From JAILZP01 sp037444185 (lineage in GTDB: Bacteria; Bacillota; Desulfotomaculia; Desulfotomaculales; Desulfocucumaceae), in assembly GCA_037444185.1 (NCBI GenBank), contig JBBIMW010000004.1, positions 1-64,000 of the forward strand: a stretch of 64,000 nt of DNA. Direction: 5' to 3'. The notes below the pieces were generated by a model. That model was not told the origin of the DNA, did no database searches, and worked only from the letters and a program-made list of their open reading frames with translations. The translations under genes were made by a program, and so were the position numbers. Of this stretch, positions 1 to 8,286 are shown piece by piece. The stretch's first letter is position 1; every line of letters begins with the position of its first letter.

Positions 1-87
1 ACATTTTCGTTCCTCTGATGGTGCCGCCGCAGGCGGCGTGGGGGTCTGACTACTGGATTCCAGCCGCCCGCAAGGGCGGCTTTTTTA
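1..87 (+). repeat. Copy A of an ~80-bp intergenic repeat with two hairpins and a terminator
   Basis: The first 55 bases are identical to the reverse complement of 4893-4947, and the next 30 or so (GATTCCAGCCGCCC onward) match again after a 7-base insertion in the other copy. It holds a GCCGCC-GCA-GGCGGC hairpin (23-37) and a second GC hairpin followed by TTTTTT (63-86), which reads as an intrinsic terminator on the plus strand. It sits just after the nrdD stop codon. The window starts inside or at the edge of the repeat, so its left boundary is unknown. Confidence 0.85.
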
Positions 88-2100
88 CTAAAGGTGGGGC
101 ACCCGATCCCCGAGCTCGGATATTTTGCTGTCATTAAAGCGGTCTATGGTGCTGAGATAGCCAGTTATGCGCCTGACCCGGCGGATTCCGGAGGAGCCGC
201 AGGAGGGGCAGCTGTCCCCGTTGATTACTCCCATGTAATTGCAGCCGGTGCAAAAGTCCACCGGAAAGTTCACCGCAGCATAGCCCATGTCGCTGGCCAC
301 CATGTGCCGGATAATGGTTTCCACCGCCTGGAGGTTGTGGGCCGGCGGCGACGACATCTCCACATAGCTGATGTGCCCGGCGTTGCAGTATTTGTGGAAG
401 GGCCCCTCTATACGAATCTTGTCGAAGCTGCTGAGGGAAAAATCCACCGGCACATGGAAGGAATTGGTATAGTACTCCTTGTTGGTGACGCCCGGAATTA
501 TTCCGTACTCCTTGCGGTCCAGCTTGACAAACCGCCCGCTGAGACCCTCGGCGGGGGTGGCCAGCAGGGTGAAGTTGAGGTCGTACTCCTCGCAGGCGCG
601 ATCTATCAGGCGGCGCAGGAAAGATATTATATTATGGCCCAATTCCCCCGACTCCCCGCTCTGGCCATGATGCTCCCCGGTCAGGGCCACCAGGGCCTCG
701 GCCAGCCCGATGAACCCCACCGAAAGGGTGCCGTTCACTATTACGGACTCTATGGGATCGTCCGGCTTGAGATTATTCGACCCTATGTACAGCCCCTGAC
801 CCATGACAAAGGGCATGTCCCTGACCTTCAGCCGGGCCTGGACGGTGAAGCGGTGATAAAGCTGCCTTATGGCCAATTCCGTCACGCCGGACAAATGACG
901 GTAAAAGGCATCCAGGTCCCTTTCAGCCTTGATGGCCACCCGGGGCAGGTTGATGGTGGTAAAGGAGAGATTGCCCCGCCCGTCGGTGACCACGGGGCCC
1001 CGGCGGTTGGCCATGACTCTGGTGCGGCAGCCCATGTAACTCACCTGGTCGCCATATTCCCTGTTGAAGGACGAATCCATAAAGCTGAAGGTGGGGTTCA
1101 GCCGCTTCGCGGCCACCTTTACGGCCAGTTTGAAAAGGTCGTGGTTGGGGTCGCCGGGGTTTAAGTTCACCCCTTCCTTAACCCTGAAAATAATATTGGG
1201 GAAGATGGGGTTTTCACCGTTCCCCAGCCCGGCCTCATAGGCCAGCAGCAGGTTGCGCACCACCCGGCGGCCGGCGTCCCCTGTTTCTGTCCCCACGTTA
1301 ATGGAAGAAAAAGGCACCTGCGCCCCCGCCCTGCTATGCATCGAATTAAGATTGTAAATCAATGCCTCCATGGCCTGATAGGTCTCGAAGTCGTCGGCGT
1401 CCTCCACGAAGGATGCCATATCCCGGTCGAAGAAGGCGAAGGACTGTCCGCCGTGCATGTCATTCTGGGAACTCTGCAATATGATGGCCGCCAAGGCCGT
1501 GGCCGAGGTTGGCCGCTTGGGGGGCCTGATATATCCGTGCCCGGTGTTGAAACCCTCCGCCAGCAGCCTGCCCAGAGGGATTTGTATGCAAGTGAGGGTT
1601 TTCCCATAAAAATCCAGATCATGAATATGAATGTCACCCCTCACATGGGCCTGGGACATCTCTTCCGGTATCAGCCTGGTCAGATAATATTTCTTGCTGG
1701 CGGCGCTGGCTATCTGAAGCATTTTAGCCGAAGGGGAATTGCTGATATTGGCGTTTTCCCGGCTGGTCTCCTCCAATATTTCCTCCACCGCGTCCATCAG
1801 ATCCCCCTTGGCCTCCCTGATGCGGGTCCTTTTGTCGCGGTACAGTATGTAAGCTTTGGCGGTGCGGGCGTGTCCGGCCTCGATGAGGACCTTCTCCACC
1901 ACGTCCTGGACGTCCTCCACGCCGAAAATGTTTCCGTTGTATTTCTTTTTCAGCATCTTCAGCACTTCGATGGTAAGTTCCATGGCGGTCTGACGGTCCT
2001 CTCCGCCCACGGCCCTGGCGGCCTTGAAGATAGCATCGGTGATTTTTGTCTCGTCGAAGGGCACTTCCCGCCCGTCCCTCTTTCTGATTGCCTTGAACAC
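88..2100 (-). CDS. nrdD: Anaerobic ribonucleoside-triphosphate reductase
   Basis: Oxygen-sensitive class III reductase that makes dNTPs from NTPs in the cytoplasm, about 670 residues. An ATP-cone domain (residues 1-90, starting FKAIRKRDGREVPFDE) precedes the glycyl-radical barrel. Near the C-terminus are the zinc cysteines (FCTGC and SCPSC) and the glycyl-radical loop RRITGYLST, with the radical glycine about 23 residues from the end. I chose the GTG at 2100 because AAGGGGG lies about 9 bases upstream; an upstream in-frame ATG at 2136 lacks a ribosome site. It follows nrdR by about 50 bp, so the two are probably cotranscribed. Its activase NrdG is not in the window and would be expected to the left. 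Confidence 0.97.
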   Translation of the reverse strand: MFKAIRKRDGREVPFDETKITDAIFKAARAVGGEDRQTAMELTIEVLKMLKKKYNGNIFGVEDVQDVVEKVLIEAGHARTAKAYILYRDKRTRIREAKGDLMDAVEEILEETSRENANISNSPSAKMLQIASAASKKYYLTRLIPEEMSQAHVRGDIHIHDLDFYGKTLTCIQIPLGRLLAEGFNTGHGYIRPPKRPTSATALAAIILQSSQNDMHGGQSFAFFDRDMASFVEDADDFETYQAMEALIYNLNSMHSRAGAQVPFSSINVGTETGDAGRRVVRNLLLAYEAGLGNGENPIFPNIIFRVKEGVNLNPGDPNHDLFKLAVKVAAKRLNPTFSFMDSSFNREYGDQVSYMGCRTRVMANRRGPVVTDGRGNLSFTTINLPRVAIKAERDLDAFYRHLSGVTELAIRQLYHRFTVQARLKVRDMPFVMGQGLYIGSNNLKPDDPIESVIVNGTLSVGFIGLAEALVALTGEHHGQSGESGELGHNIISFLRRLIDRACEEYDLNFTLLATPAEGLSGRFVKLDRKEYGIIPGVTNKEYYTNSFHVPVDFSLSSFDKIRIEGPFHKYCNAGHISYVEMSSPPAHNLQAVETIIRHMVASDMGYAAVNFPVDFCTGCNYMGVINGDSCPSCGSSGIRRVRRITGYLSTIDRFNDSKISELGDRVPHL

Positions 2101-2149
2101 TGACACTGACCCCCTTAAACATTCAGCTGCCGGCACTGACCGTCAGTTT

Positions 2150-2617
2150 TCAACGATCGGCATTACCGGCCTTCATCAGCTTTTCTATTTCCCCCAGGAA
2201 CCCCCTGACATCATGAAACTCACGGTAAACCGAAGCGAACCTGACGTAGGCCACCTCGTCCAGTTGCCTTAAAAACACCATCACCTTTTCCCCGATGTCC
2301 CGGCTACTTATTTCGGTCTCCGCCGTGTTGCGCAGATCCCTCCCGATGGCGTTGACCACGGCGTCCAGCTTTTCCATAGAAACCGGCCTTTTCTGGCAAG
2401 CCTTGGCCAGCCCGTAAAGCAACTTGTTGTGGTCGAAGGGCTCCCGCCGGCCATCCTTCTTCACCACCATCAGGGGTATTTCGTCAACCCTCTCATAGGT
2501 GGTGAAGCGCCGTCCGCATCCTCCGCATTCCCTTCTGCGCCGGATTGCATTTCCATCCTCCGCAGGCCTTGAATCGAGAACCCTGCTGTCGGTAAATCCG
2601 CAGTAATGACACCTCAA
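2150..2617 (-). CDS. nrdR: Transcriptional repressor NrdR
   Basis: Nucleotide-sensing repressor of ribonucleotide reductase genes. The N-terminal zinc ribbon (MRCHYCGF, then CGGCGRRFTTYER) binds DNA; the following ATP-cone (PLMVVKKDGRREPFDHNKL onward) senses ATP or dATP. Length is about 155 residues, usual for the family. The TTG at 2617 gives the canonical MRC start; an in-frame GTG at 2626 adds three residues and has no better ribosome site. It lies directly upstream of its likely target nrdD, and a NrdR-like box sits in its own promoter, which suggests autoregulation of the nrdR-nrdD unit. Confidence 0.95.
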   Translation of the reverse strand: MRCHYCGFTDSRVLDSRPAEDGNAIRRRRECGGCGRRFTTYERVDEIPLMVVKKDGRREPFDHNKLLYGLAKACQKRPVSMEKLDAVVNAIGRDLRNTAETEISSRDIGEKVMVFLRQLDEVAYVRFASVYREFHDVRGFLGEIEKLMKAGNADR

Positions 2618-2671
2618 AGGACACACCGTCCCAATGCGCTGGATTCATTATGTTGTATCAGTAATGAAGTT

Positions 2672-2700
2672 ATTATACTATATATTGTTCGGACCGGCAA
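2672..2700 (-). promoter_or_regulatory. nrdR promoter with NrdR-like box in the spacer
   Basis: On the minus strand, TTGCCG (2695-2700), 17 bases, then a perfect TATAAT (2672-2677). The spacer and -10 contain ATATATAGTAT, which matches 10 of 11 bases of the right part of the NrdR box ACACTATATATAGTGT; the left half is poorer (AACA). Confidence 0.55.
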
Positions 2701-2723
2701 AAACGGAAAAAGGTGCCAACAAC

Positions 2724-2748
2724 TAAAAGAGAGAGCTAAGAACTCTCC
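2724..2748 (-). terminator. Likely terminator after ymxH
   Basis: On the minus strand GAGAG-TTCTTAG-CTCTC followed by TCTTTT. The stem is short, but the position between ymxH and the nrdR promoter fits. Confidence 0.45.
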
Positions 2749-2873
2749 CTGCAATACTAAATTGGTTATTTGCCTGTTTTCAATCCCCGCGCCACACAGC
2801 AAGACGGTACCCATGTCCGGGGGCAAACACCTGCGGCCCGGGAATACACGCCCATGCGTCCTTGCCCTGCTTT

Positions 2874-3161
2874 TCAGCGGCTCCGGCTGTAAAAACGCCC
2901 CCCTCCCGCCCTGGCCTCCTGGGGGACCACCAGTTCCACCAGTATAACGTCCACACCTATTCTGATTATTTTTTCCCAGGGCACCACCATTTCATTTTCT
3001 CTGGTAAAAAACCCCATCAGCCTGGCCCCGTAGGCCGGCAGGATGATGGCGCTGATGCGGCCTTCTTCAATATCTATGTCTATATCCTTGATAGGGCCCA
3101 AACGCCTGCCATCGGTAATATTGATAACTTCCCTCGTTCTGAGTTCAGAAATCCTTACCAT
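2874..3161 (-). CDS. ymxH: YlmC/YmxH-family sporulation protein (PRC barrel)
   Basis: A 95-residue single-domain protein with the PRC-barrel pattern seen in YlmC/YmxH (MVRISELRTREVINI, then DGRRLGPIKDIDIDIEEGRI). The family is tied to sporulation in Firmicutes but its molecular role is not settled. GGGAGG lies upstream of the ATG. It follows spoIIR by about 50 bp in the same direction, in line with a sporulation operon. The tail after residue 85 is basic and glycine-rich. Confidence 0.85.
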   Translation of the reverse strand: MVRISELRTREVINITDGRRLGPIKDIDIDIEEGRISAIILPAYGARLMGFFTRENEMVVPWEKIIRIGVDVILVELVVPQEARAGGGRFYSRSR

Positions 3162-3214
3162 TTTTTGGGCACCTCCCGTACTACATTATGTATATGCGGA
3201 AAGCGCCCCGGTTA

Positions 3215-3922
3215 TTAATGAGAATTGACTCCCCAATCCCTGATTTGCCTGTACCATTCCAGCACCTTGAGCCTGTACTCCACCGGCGGCACAGCCCCCG
3301 CCCGCCCATTTCCTTCCGGGCCTTCCGGGCCATGCCCGAAGGCGGGTATTCCGGCCAAATCCCCTTTGGCGGCGGAATGCCCTGGATCCTGGGACGGGTT
3401 CACAAAGCACAGGGGCGGAAACAACACACACCACCAATTGGACCCGCCGCCTCCGCCGATAACAACCCTGACCGCCTCGTACCGCCCGGCGGGAAGGTTC
3501 AGGTCCGCCGCCTTCCCGTCTCCGTAATTGACTTGGTAGGTTCTCCCGGGAAAATCATAGTTGCCCCGCATCACCCCCACCGTCTGATCACAGCCGTTTT
3601 CCCGCAAAACCCTGGTGGCCGTCGCCTTAATCAAGTCCAGACTTTCATCCACCCTTTCCCTGGCCTGCCGTATATCCCCGGCGCCCTCCAGCGCCGGCGC
3701 CACGGCCTGGACAACGGCGTCCCTCACCTCAAGCTTCAGCGCCTGGTCTTCGGGAGAATCGCTGTTGGCGATTATATGGAACCTGATCAGGGAGCCGGGG
3801 TGACCAGCCGCCGCCACTCCCTCCGCCTCGGGCCGGATCAACCATGCCGGCGCGATGGCGGCGGCCGCCACTGTAAAAATGCATATTAATATTTTTAATG
3901 ACCACTTTTCATGGTAATGCAT
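3215..3922 (-). CDS. spoIIR: Stage II sporulation protein R
   Basis: Secreted signal from the forespore that triggers SpoIIGA to cleave pro-sigma-E in the mother cell. Residues 10-32 form a signal-anchor helix. The family motifs IRFHIIANSDSPEDQALKL and GGGGGSNWWCVLFPPLCFV are present. At about 235 residues it is of normal length. It lies between sigG and ymxH; in Bacillus subtilis spoIIR is transcribed by sigma-F. The ribosome site before the ATG at 3922 is weak, so the start is less certain than the identity. Its targets spoIIGA and sigE lie 2 kb upstream. Confidence 0.95.
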   Translation of the reverse strand: MHYHEKWSLKILICIFTVAAAAIAPAWLIRPEAEGVAAAGHPGSLIRFHIIANSDSPEDQALKLEVRDAVVQAVAPALEGAGDIRQARERVDESLDLIKATATRVLRENGCDQTVGVMRGNYDFPGRTYQVNYGDGKAADLNLPAGRYEAVRVVIGGGGGSNWWCVLFPPLCFVNPSQDPGHSAAKGDLAGIPAFGHGPEGPEGNGRAGAVPPVEYRLKVLEWYRQIRDWGVNSH

Positions 3923-3975
3923 AATATTACCAGTGTGGTCATAATGTCGTCAGAATAAACGGTCCCCCGACAATA

Positions 3976-4749
3976 TTAAAAAAATTTTCTCATGTGGTTC
4001 AGCGCCGCCTTCTCCAGCCGGGAAACCTGGGCCTGGGAAATGCCTATCTCCTCGGCCACCTCCATCTGGGTTTTGCCTTCGTAAAACCGCAGGGTGAGAA
4101 TGTGTTTTTCCCGTTCACTCAATTTTTGCAGGGCGTCCCTGATGGCGATACCCTCCAGCCAGCTCTGATCCTGGTTTTTTTCATCGCTGATCTGATCCAT
4201 GACGAATATCGGGTCTCCGCCGTCGTGGTATATGGGCTCGAAAAGGGATATGGGCTCCTGGATGGCGTCCAGGGCGAACACGACATCCTCCCTGGGCATC
4301 TTCAGCTCGCCGGCTATTTCATTGATGGAGGGCTCCCTGGAATATCTGCTGACCAATGTGTCCCTCACCTGCAAAGCCTTGTACGCCACGTCCCGGAGGG
4401 ACCGGCTGACCCGGATGGGGTTGTTGTCCCTGAGATACCTCCTTATTTCTCCTATAATCATGGGAACCGCATAGGTGGAAAACTTTACATTCTGCGACAG
4501 ATCAAAATTGTCGATGGCCTTCATCAGCCCTATGCATCCAACCTGAAAAAGATCGTCCACATACTCGCCGCGGTTGGTGAATCTTTGTATCACGCTCAAC
4601 ACCAAGCGCAGGTTGCCGTTAATCAGCCGGGTCCTGGCACCGGCGTCTCCTTTGTGCATGGACTCAAACAGCGATCGCATCTGGGATCCGGTCAGCACAG
4701 GGAGTTTGGAAGTGTTTACACCGCATATTTCCACCTTGTTGACGAGCAT
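3976..4749 (-). CDS. sigG: RNA polymerase sporulation sigma factor SigG
   Basis: Late forespore sigma factor of the sigma-70 family, 257 residues. The N-terminal stretch MLVNKVEICGVNTSKLPVL is the sigma-G hallmark. Regions 2 (RLINGNLRLVLSVIQRF to STYAVPMIIGEIRRYLRD), 3 and 4 (LSEREKHILTLRFYEGKTQ, then the helix-turn-helix EIGISQAQVSRLEK) follow in order. It is separated from sigE by a 460-bp gap with repeats and terminators, and a sigma-F-type promoter lies 52-81 bases upstream, so it is likely expressed separately in the forespore. Confidence 0.97.
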   Translation of the reverse strand: MLVNKVEICGVNTSKLPVLTGSQMRSLFESMHKGDAGARTRLINGNLRLVLSVIQRFTNRGEYVDDLFQVGCIGLMKAIDNFDLSQNVKFSTYAVPMIIGEIRRYLRDNNPIRVSRSLRDVAYKALQVRDTLVSRYSREPSINEIAGELKMPREDVVFALDAIQEPISLFEPIYHDGGDPIFVMDQISDEKNQDQSWLEGIAIRDALQKLSEREKHILTLRFYEGKTQMEVAEEIGISQAQVSRLEKAALNHMRKFF

Positions 4750-4800
4750 CGGCGGCTCCCACTCCTATTCATTCCAATGTTATGCGTCGGCATCAATCTC

Positions 4801-4830
4801 ATTATTACCCCCGCTCTGCTGCTTTTATAC
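4801..4830 (-). promoter_or_regulatory. Sigma-F-type promoter of sigG
   Basis: On the minus strand GTATA (4826-4830), 16 bases, then GGTAATAAT (4801-4809). These fit the known sigma-F pattern GYATA, 14-16 bases, GGNNANANT. A TGTCGAA motif, like a Spo0A box, lies just upstream (4833-4839). The ATG of sigG is at 4749. Confidence 0.6.
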
Positions 4831-4853
4831 ATTTTTCGACAGACCGGGGCGGC

Positions 4854-4947
4854 TAAAAAAGCCGCCCTGCCGGGCGGCTGGAATCCAAAATACAGTAGTC
4901 AGACCCCCACGCCGCCTGCGGCGGCACCATCAGAGGAACGAAAATGT
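4854..4947 (-). repeat. Copy B of the ~80-bp intergenic repeat, with terminator
   Basis: Inverted relative to the copy at 1-87. It shares 55 consecutive identical bases, then carries an extra TATTTTG before GATTCCAGCCGCCC. The GCCGCCC-GGCA-GGGCGGC stem followed by TTTTTT (4855-4878) reads as an intrinsic terminator on the minus strand, between sigE and sigG. Confidence 0.85.
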
Positions 4948-4986
4948 ATTTTCAGGGCAGAATTCAGAATTTGATGCATTCCTTTT

Positions 4987-5016
4987 AAAAAAAAGCTCCC
5001 TTCCGCTTTCGGGAGA
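4987..5016 (-). terminator. Terminator after sigE
   Basis: On the minus strand CTCCC-GAAAGCGGAA-GGGAG followed by CTTTTTTT. It would end the spoIIGA-sigE transcript before the second terminator in repeat copy B. Confidence 0.65.
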
Positions 5017-5145
5017 ACAGGGCATTGGAGTAAGCCGTCGGCCATGTAACCCATAACTTATATAACTTAGGTACCGGTTAACTAAGTTATTTGCGTCCGT
5101 CAATGGCTTGGCAATTTCCAGGATGCATCCATCCCGGCCAGCCCG

Positions 5146-5196
5146 TTCTGTCTCCTGTCTTCCGACTCCCGGCAGAATAAGGAATGCAGTATAAGC
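5146..5196. repeat. Dispersed repeat, copy 1 (related to 58343-58379)
   Basis: CCCGGCAGAATAAGGAATGCAGTATAAGC matches 58351-58379 with one mismatch, and both are preceded by TTCTGTCTC; this copy has about 13 extra bases between the two blocks. Together with copy B of the longer repeat it fills most of the sigE-sigG gap (4750-5212), where no gene is seen. Confidence 0.65.
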
Positions 5197-5212
5197 ACAA
5201 AATCGGCATAAT

Positions 5213-5938
5213 CTATTCCATACGGTGGATTTCCTTTTTAAGTCTTTTGATTATTCTCTTTTCCAGCCGCGATATATACGACTGGGATATGCCCAAAAGG
5301 TCCGCCACCTCCTTCTGGGTCATCTCGGAACCGTTATTCAGCCCGAAGCGGAGTTCCATTATCCTCCTTTCCCTGCCGTTGAGCCTCTGGAGAGCAAGAT
5401 GCAGGAGCTTTTTTTCCACTTCCTCTTCGATGTATTTGTAGATAACGTCGTTCTCCGTGCCAAGGACGTCTGACAGGAGAAGTTCATTGCCGTCCCAGTC
5501 TATGTTCAGTGGCTCGTCAAAAGAAACTTCGGTCCTGATCTTGTTGTTCCGGCGGAGATACATCAATATTTCATTTTCTATGCACCTGGAAGCGTAAGTG
5601 GCCAGCTTTATTCTTTTCACCGGATCGAATGTGTTCACCGCCTTAATTAACCCTATGGTGCCTATGGAAACCAGGTCCTCTATGCCCACCCCGGTGCTTT
5701 CAAATTTCCTGGCGATATAGACCACCAGGCGGAGGTTCCTTTCGATCAGCACACTGCGCACGGCGCTGTCTCCGGCCTCCAGCCTGTTGATCAGAAAAAG
5801 CTCCTCATCGCTGGAAAGGGGGGGGGGAAGCGCCTCGCTGCTGCCGACATAATATATATCAGGCTTTTCGCCCAACCACCGGAGTATCCTTGCCAGGGTC
5901 AGACGGATTCTCAGCTTGATCTGCCACAGCTTATACAT
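5213..5938 (-). CDS. sigE: RNA polymerase sporulation sigma factor SigE (pro-form)
   Basis: Early mother-cell sigma factor, 241 residues. The first 28 residues are a basic amphipathic pro-sequence that tethers it to the membrane; SpoIIGA cleaves near YYVGSSEALPPPLS. Region 2 (LIERNLRLVVYIARKFE to ATYASRCIENEILMYLRRN) and region 4 (LNGRERRIMELRFGLN, helix-turn-helix DLLGISQSYISRLEK) are complete. GGGGGTAGGGAA precedes the ATG. It lies 27 bp after spoIIGA, the classical spoIIG operon. Confidence 0.97.
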   Translation of the reverse strand: MYKLWQIKLRIRLTLARILRWLGEKPDIYYVGSSEALPPPLSSDEELFLINRLEAGDSAVRSVLIERNLRLVVYIARKFESTGVGIEDLVSIGTIGLIKAVNTFDPVKRIKLATYASRCIENEILMYLRRNNKIRTEVSFDEPLNIDWDGNELLLSDVLGTENDVIYKYIEEEVEKKLLHLALQRLNGRERRIMELRFGLNNGSEMTQKEVADLLGISQSYISRLEKRIIKRLKKEIHRME

Positions 5939-5965
5939 TTCCCTACCCCCAAATCAAGATGCGGT

Positions 5966-6886
5966 TCATGCCGGAACAGCCCTGTCCAGCATGGACGGAT
6001 TTATAATGGCGTTATACTCTTCACCCGGGTCCAGCCTCCTGCCGTGGATCCCCACAACCACCTTTTCGACCCTCCGGACCCGGTTGTCCAGGATAAATTC
6101 AATCCTGTCCGGCCGGATTCCCAACAGCATTCCCCTGTCGCTGCCAAGGGACCGGAATGGTATCAGCCTAAGCCTGCCGAACCACGGAGTGCCCATCATC
6201 CGCTCAATCACCACAATGGCGTCCCCGGCACAGTCGGCCGCCTCCCTCATGGGCTCGGGCAGCACATCCCTGATGACGCTGTGTTCCACCACCACCACCG
6301 GCTCCCCGGAAACCGGATCGCACAGGCTGTTCCCCGTATCCAACAGCCCTCGCACCGCAACCCCCCGCCCTTCAAAATAAATGGTCATGGGCATCTTTGC
6401 CGGCTCCATCCTCCGCCTGCTTCTGAAGTACCGGGGCAGCAAGACCGCGCCGGCCCACAGAACGGCCACGACGAAAATCAGTCCGGGCCACAGGTGCCTG
6501 TTCACAATGGCTATAAAACCGCTGATCTGTTCAAAGGCCCCGGCCCGGCTGATAAAATGGGAAAAACCGATCACCATCCCGCCGGCGGCAAAGGACACCA
6601 AATAAAAAAATGACAGACACAGGACGAACCTCCGCGGAGGCAGCGGGGCAAAGGCGGCGGCAACCATAATCAAAGATGCGGCAACCTTCGCCAAAAATGA
6701 AAAAAGATACTCCGCGCCGGTGTAAAAATAGGCCAGGGAATACAGACTTCCCAAGCAAGCGCTGAGCAACACCCGGCATTGCTTCACCCTCACCTGGCTC
6801 AACCTGCCCGCCGTCCAAATCAACAACCAGTTGACCAGCAGGTTTCCCACAAAAAGTTTATCCAGATACACAACGGTGGTGTTCAT
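5966..6886 (-). CDS. spoIIGA: Sigma-E processing peptidase SpoIIGA
   Basis: Membrane aspartic protease that matures pro-sigma-E when SpoIIR activates it. The N-terminal half (residues 10-155) has about five membrane helices; the C-terminal half has the catalytic motif GLLDTGNSLCDP, with Asp in DTG, as in retropepsin-like folds. Length 306 is normal. GGAGGTG precedes the ATG. It is the first gene of the spoIIG operon, with the substrate gene sigE 27 bp downstream and ftsZ upstream, an arrangement common in spore-forming Firmicutes. Confidence 0.96.
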   Translation of the reverse strand: MNTTVVYLDKLFVGNLLVNWLLIWTAGRLSQVRVKQCRVLLSACLGSLYSLAYFYTGAEYLFSFLAKVAASLIMVAAAFAPLPPRRFVLCLSFFYLVSFAAGGMVIGFSHFISRAGAFEQISGFIAIVNRHLWPGLIFVVAVLWAGAVLLPRYFRSRRRMEPAKMPMTIYFEGRGVAVRGLLDTGNSLCDPVSGEPVVVVEHSVIRDVLPEPMREAADCAGDAIVVIERMMGTPWFGRLRLIPFRSLGSDRGMLLGIRPDRIEFILDNRVRRVEKVVVGIHGRRLDPGEEYNAIINPSMLDRAVPA

Positions 6887-7205
6887 TACAGGGCACCTCC
6901 GGAGACGGGGGTTCTCCCACCAGTATATGGCCTAAATTCCTTATATATGCCATATCATACATGCCAAGTTCTGGAACTGCCATTGCACATCCGCCGGGGC
7001 CGGGATCCGGGCGGCGCTCCCCTCCGGTTTAGGCGTCGCATCCATCAAATAACCAGCCCTGGCTATTATTATATAACGCCAGGGCTGGTAATATCTGTCA
7101 CTATATGGCTTAACTGTTTTTTTTCCACTGCCTCCCGGACTCTTCACGTTACCGCATTTATGTGGCGTGGGAGTCCGAATCCTGGATACCGGCAGCCACT
7201 TCAGG
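6887..7205. other. Intergenic region ftsZ-spoIIGA (319 bp), no gene seen
   Basis: It contains a hairpin (7052-7089) and, at 7155-7190, GGCGTGGGAGTCCGA then CTGGAT and CC, which resembles the middle of repeat copies A and B. The spoIIGA promoter should lie here, but no clean -35/-10 pair or TGTCGAA Spo0A box could be read. Confidence 0.5.
7052..7089. terminator. Hairpin after ftsZ, possible terminator
   Basis: A perfect 12-bp stem, ACCAGCCCTGGC and GCCAGGGCTGGT, with a 14-base AT-rich loop. Neither strand has a strong U tract after it (TATTTG on the minus strand), so termination is plausible but not certain. Confidence 0.5.
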
Positions 7206-8255
7206 CTATCTTCTCCTCAAAAACGCCGGAATGTCCAGGTCCTCCCCCCCACTGAAGGACTTCATCTCCACATCCTGCCTTATCCTTTCCCTCCGGGCGG
7301 TTTTCTGCTCAAACCCGGTGGCTATCACGGTCACCCTGACCTCGTCCTCCAACCTTTCGTCGATTACCGCCCCAAAGATAATGTTGGCCTCGGGATCGGC
7401 GGCCTGGGCAATGATTTCCGCCGCCTCGTTCACTTCAAAAAGCCCCAGGGAGGCCCCTCCGGTTATATTCAGCAGCACTCCCCTGGCCCCCTCGATGGAG
7501 GTTTCCAGCAGGGGACTGGAAATGGCTATCCTGGCGGCCTCGGCCGCCCTGTTCTCACCGGCGGACACCCCTATCCCCATCAGGGCGGACCCGGTATCCC
7601 GCATAATGGTTTTTACATCCGCAAAATCCAGATTAATCAGTCCGGGCACCGCAATCAGGTCGGAAATGCCCTGCACTCCCTGCCGCAGCACGTCGTCGGC
7701 GATACGGAAGGCTTCCACGATGGAGGTGTGTTTGTCGATAACCTGCAGCAGCCTGTCGTTGGGAATGGTGATCAGTGTGTCCACTTTTGATTTCAGGTTC
7801 TGGATACCGGCCTCGGCCTGGGTCATCCGCTTACGTCCCTCGAAGGTAAACGGCTTTGTCACCACCCCCACGGTGAGGGATCCCATTTCCTTGGCCACTT
7901 CGGCCACTATGGGCGCCGCCCCGGTACCGGTGCCGCCGCCCATTCCCGCCGTGACAAAGACCATATCCGCCCCTTTCAGGCATTTGATTATCTCGTCCCT
8001 GCTTTCTTCGGCCGCCTTTTGGCCTATTTCCGGGTTTGCCCCGGCCCCCAGCCCCTTGGTGAGCTTGGCCCCGATTTGTATCTTCAGTTCGGTCTGGGCC
8101 AGCTGAAGGGCCTGGGCGTCAGTGTTCACGGATATGAATTCGACCCCTTTCAAGCCGGCGCTGATCATCCTGTTGACAGCGTTATTTCCTCCGCCGCCCA
8201 CCCCGATCACCTTTATGCTGGCAAACTGGTCAAGGTCCAGTTCAAAATCAAGCAT
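7206..8255 (-). CDS. ftsZ: Cell division protein FtsZ
   Basis: Tubulin-like GTPase that forms the division ring, about 349 residues. The glycine-rich T1 loop (VIGVGGGGNNAVNRM), the tubulin signature GGGTGTGAAP and the T7 loop (GVQGISDLIAVPGLINLDFADV) are intact. The C-terminal peptide DLDIPAFLRRR is the usual FtsA/SepF binding tail. I chose the ATG at 8255 (MLDFELDLDQF), with GGGAGG 9 bases upstream, over an in-frame start 27 bases earlier. It is the last gene of the dcw cluster, after ftsA. Confidence 0.98.
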   Translation of the reverse strand: MLDFELDLDQFASIKVIGVGGGGNNAVNRMISAGLKGVEFISVNTDAQALQLAQTELKIQIGAKLTKGLGAGANPEIGQKAAEESRDEIIKCLKGADMVFVTAGMGGGTGTGAAPIVAEVAKEMGSLTVGVVTKPFTFEGRKRMTQAEAGIQNLKSKVDTLITIPNDRLLQVIDKHTSIVEAFRIADDVLRQGVQGISDLIAVPGLINLDFADVKTIMRDTGSALMGIGVSAGENRAAEAARIAISSPLLETSIEGARGVLLNITGGASLGLFEVNEAAEIIAQAADPEANIIFGAVIDERLEDEVRVTVIATGFEQKTARRERIRQDVEMKSFSGGEDLDIPAFLRRR

Positions 8256-8286
8256 GGGGTGCGTCCTCCCTTTTGTTACCATTTAA

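Noticed and set aside
94..1164. 356-codon plus-strand ORF
   Set aside because: Antisense to nrdD; no ribosome site and no family pattern. GC-rich genes often leave such long open shadows.
2606..2947. 113-codon plus-strand ORF between nrdR and ymxH
   Set aside because: Covers the nrdR promoter and the end of ymxH; no ribosome site.
7155..7190. Third copy of the A/B repeat after ftsZ
   Set aside because: Only about 25 of 33 bases align by eye, without the GC hairpins; too weak to call a copy.
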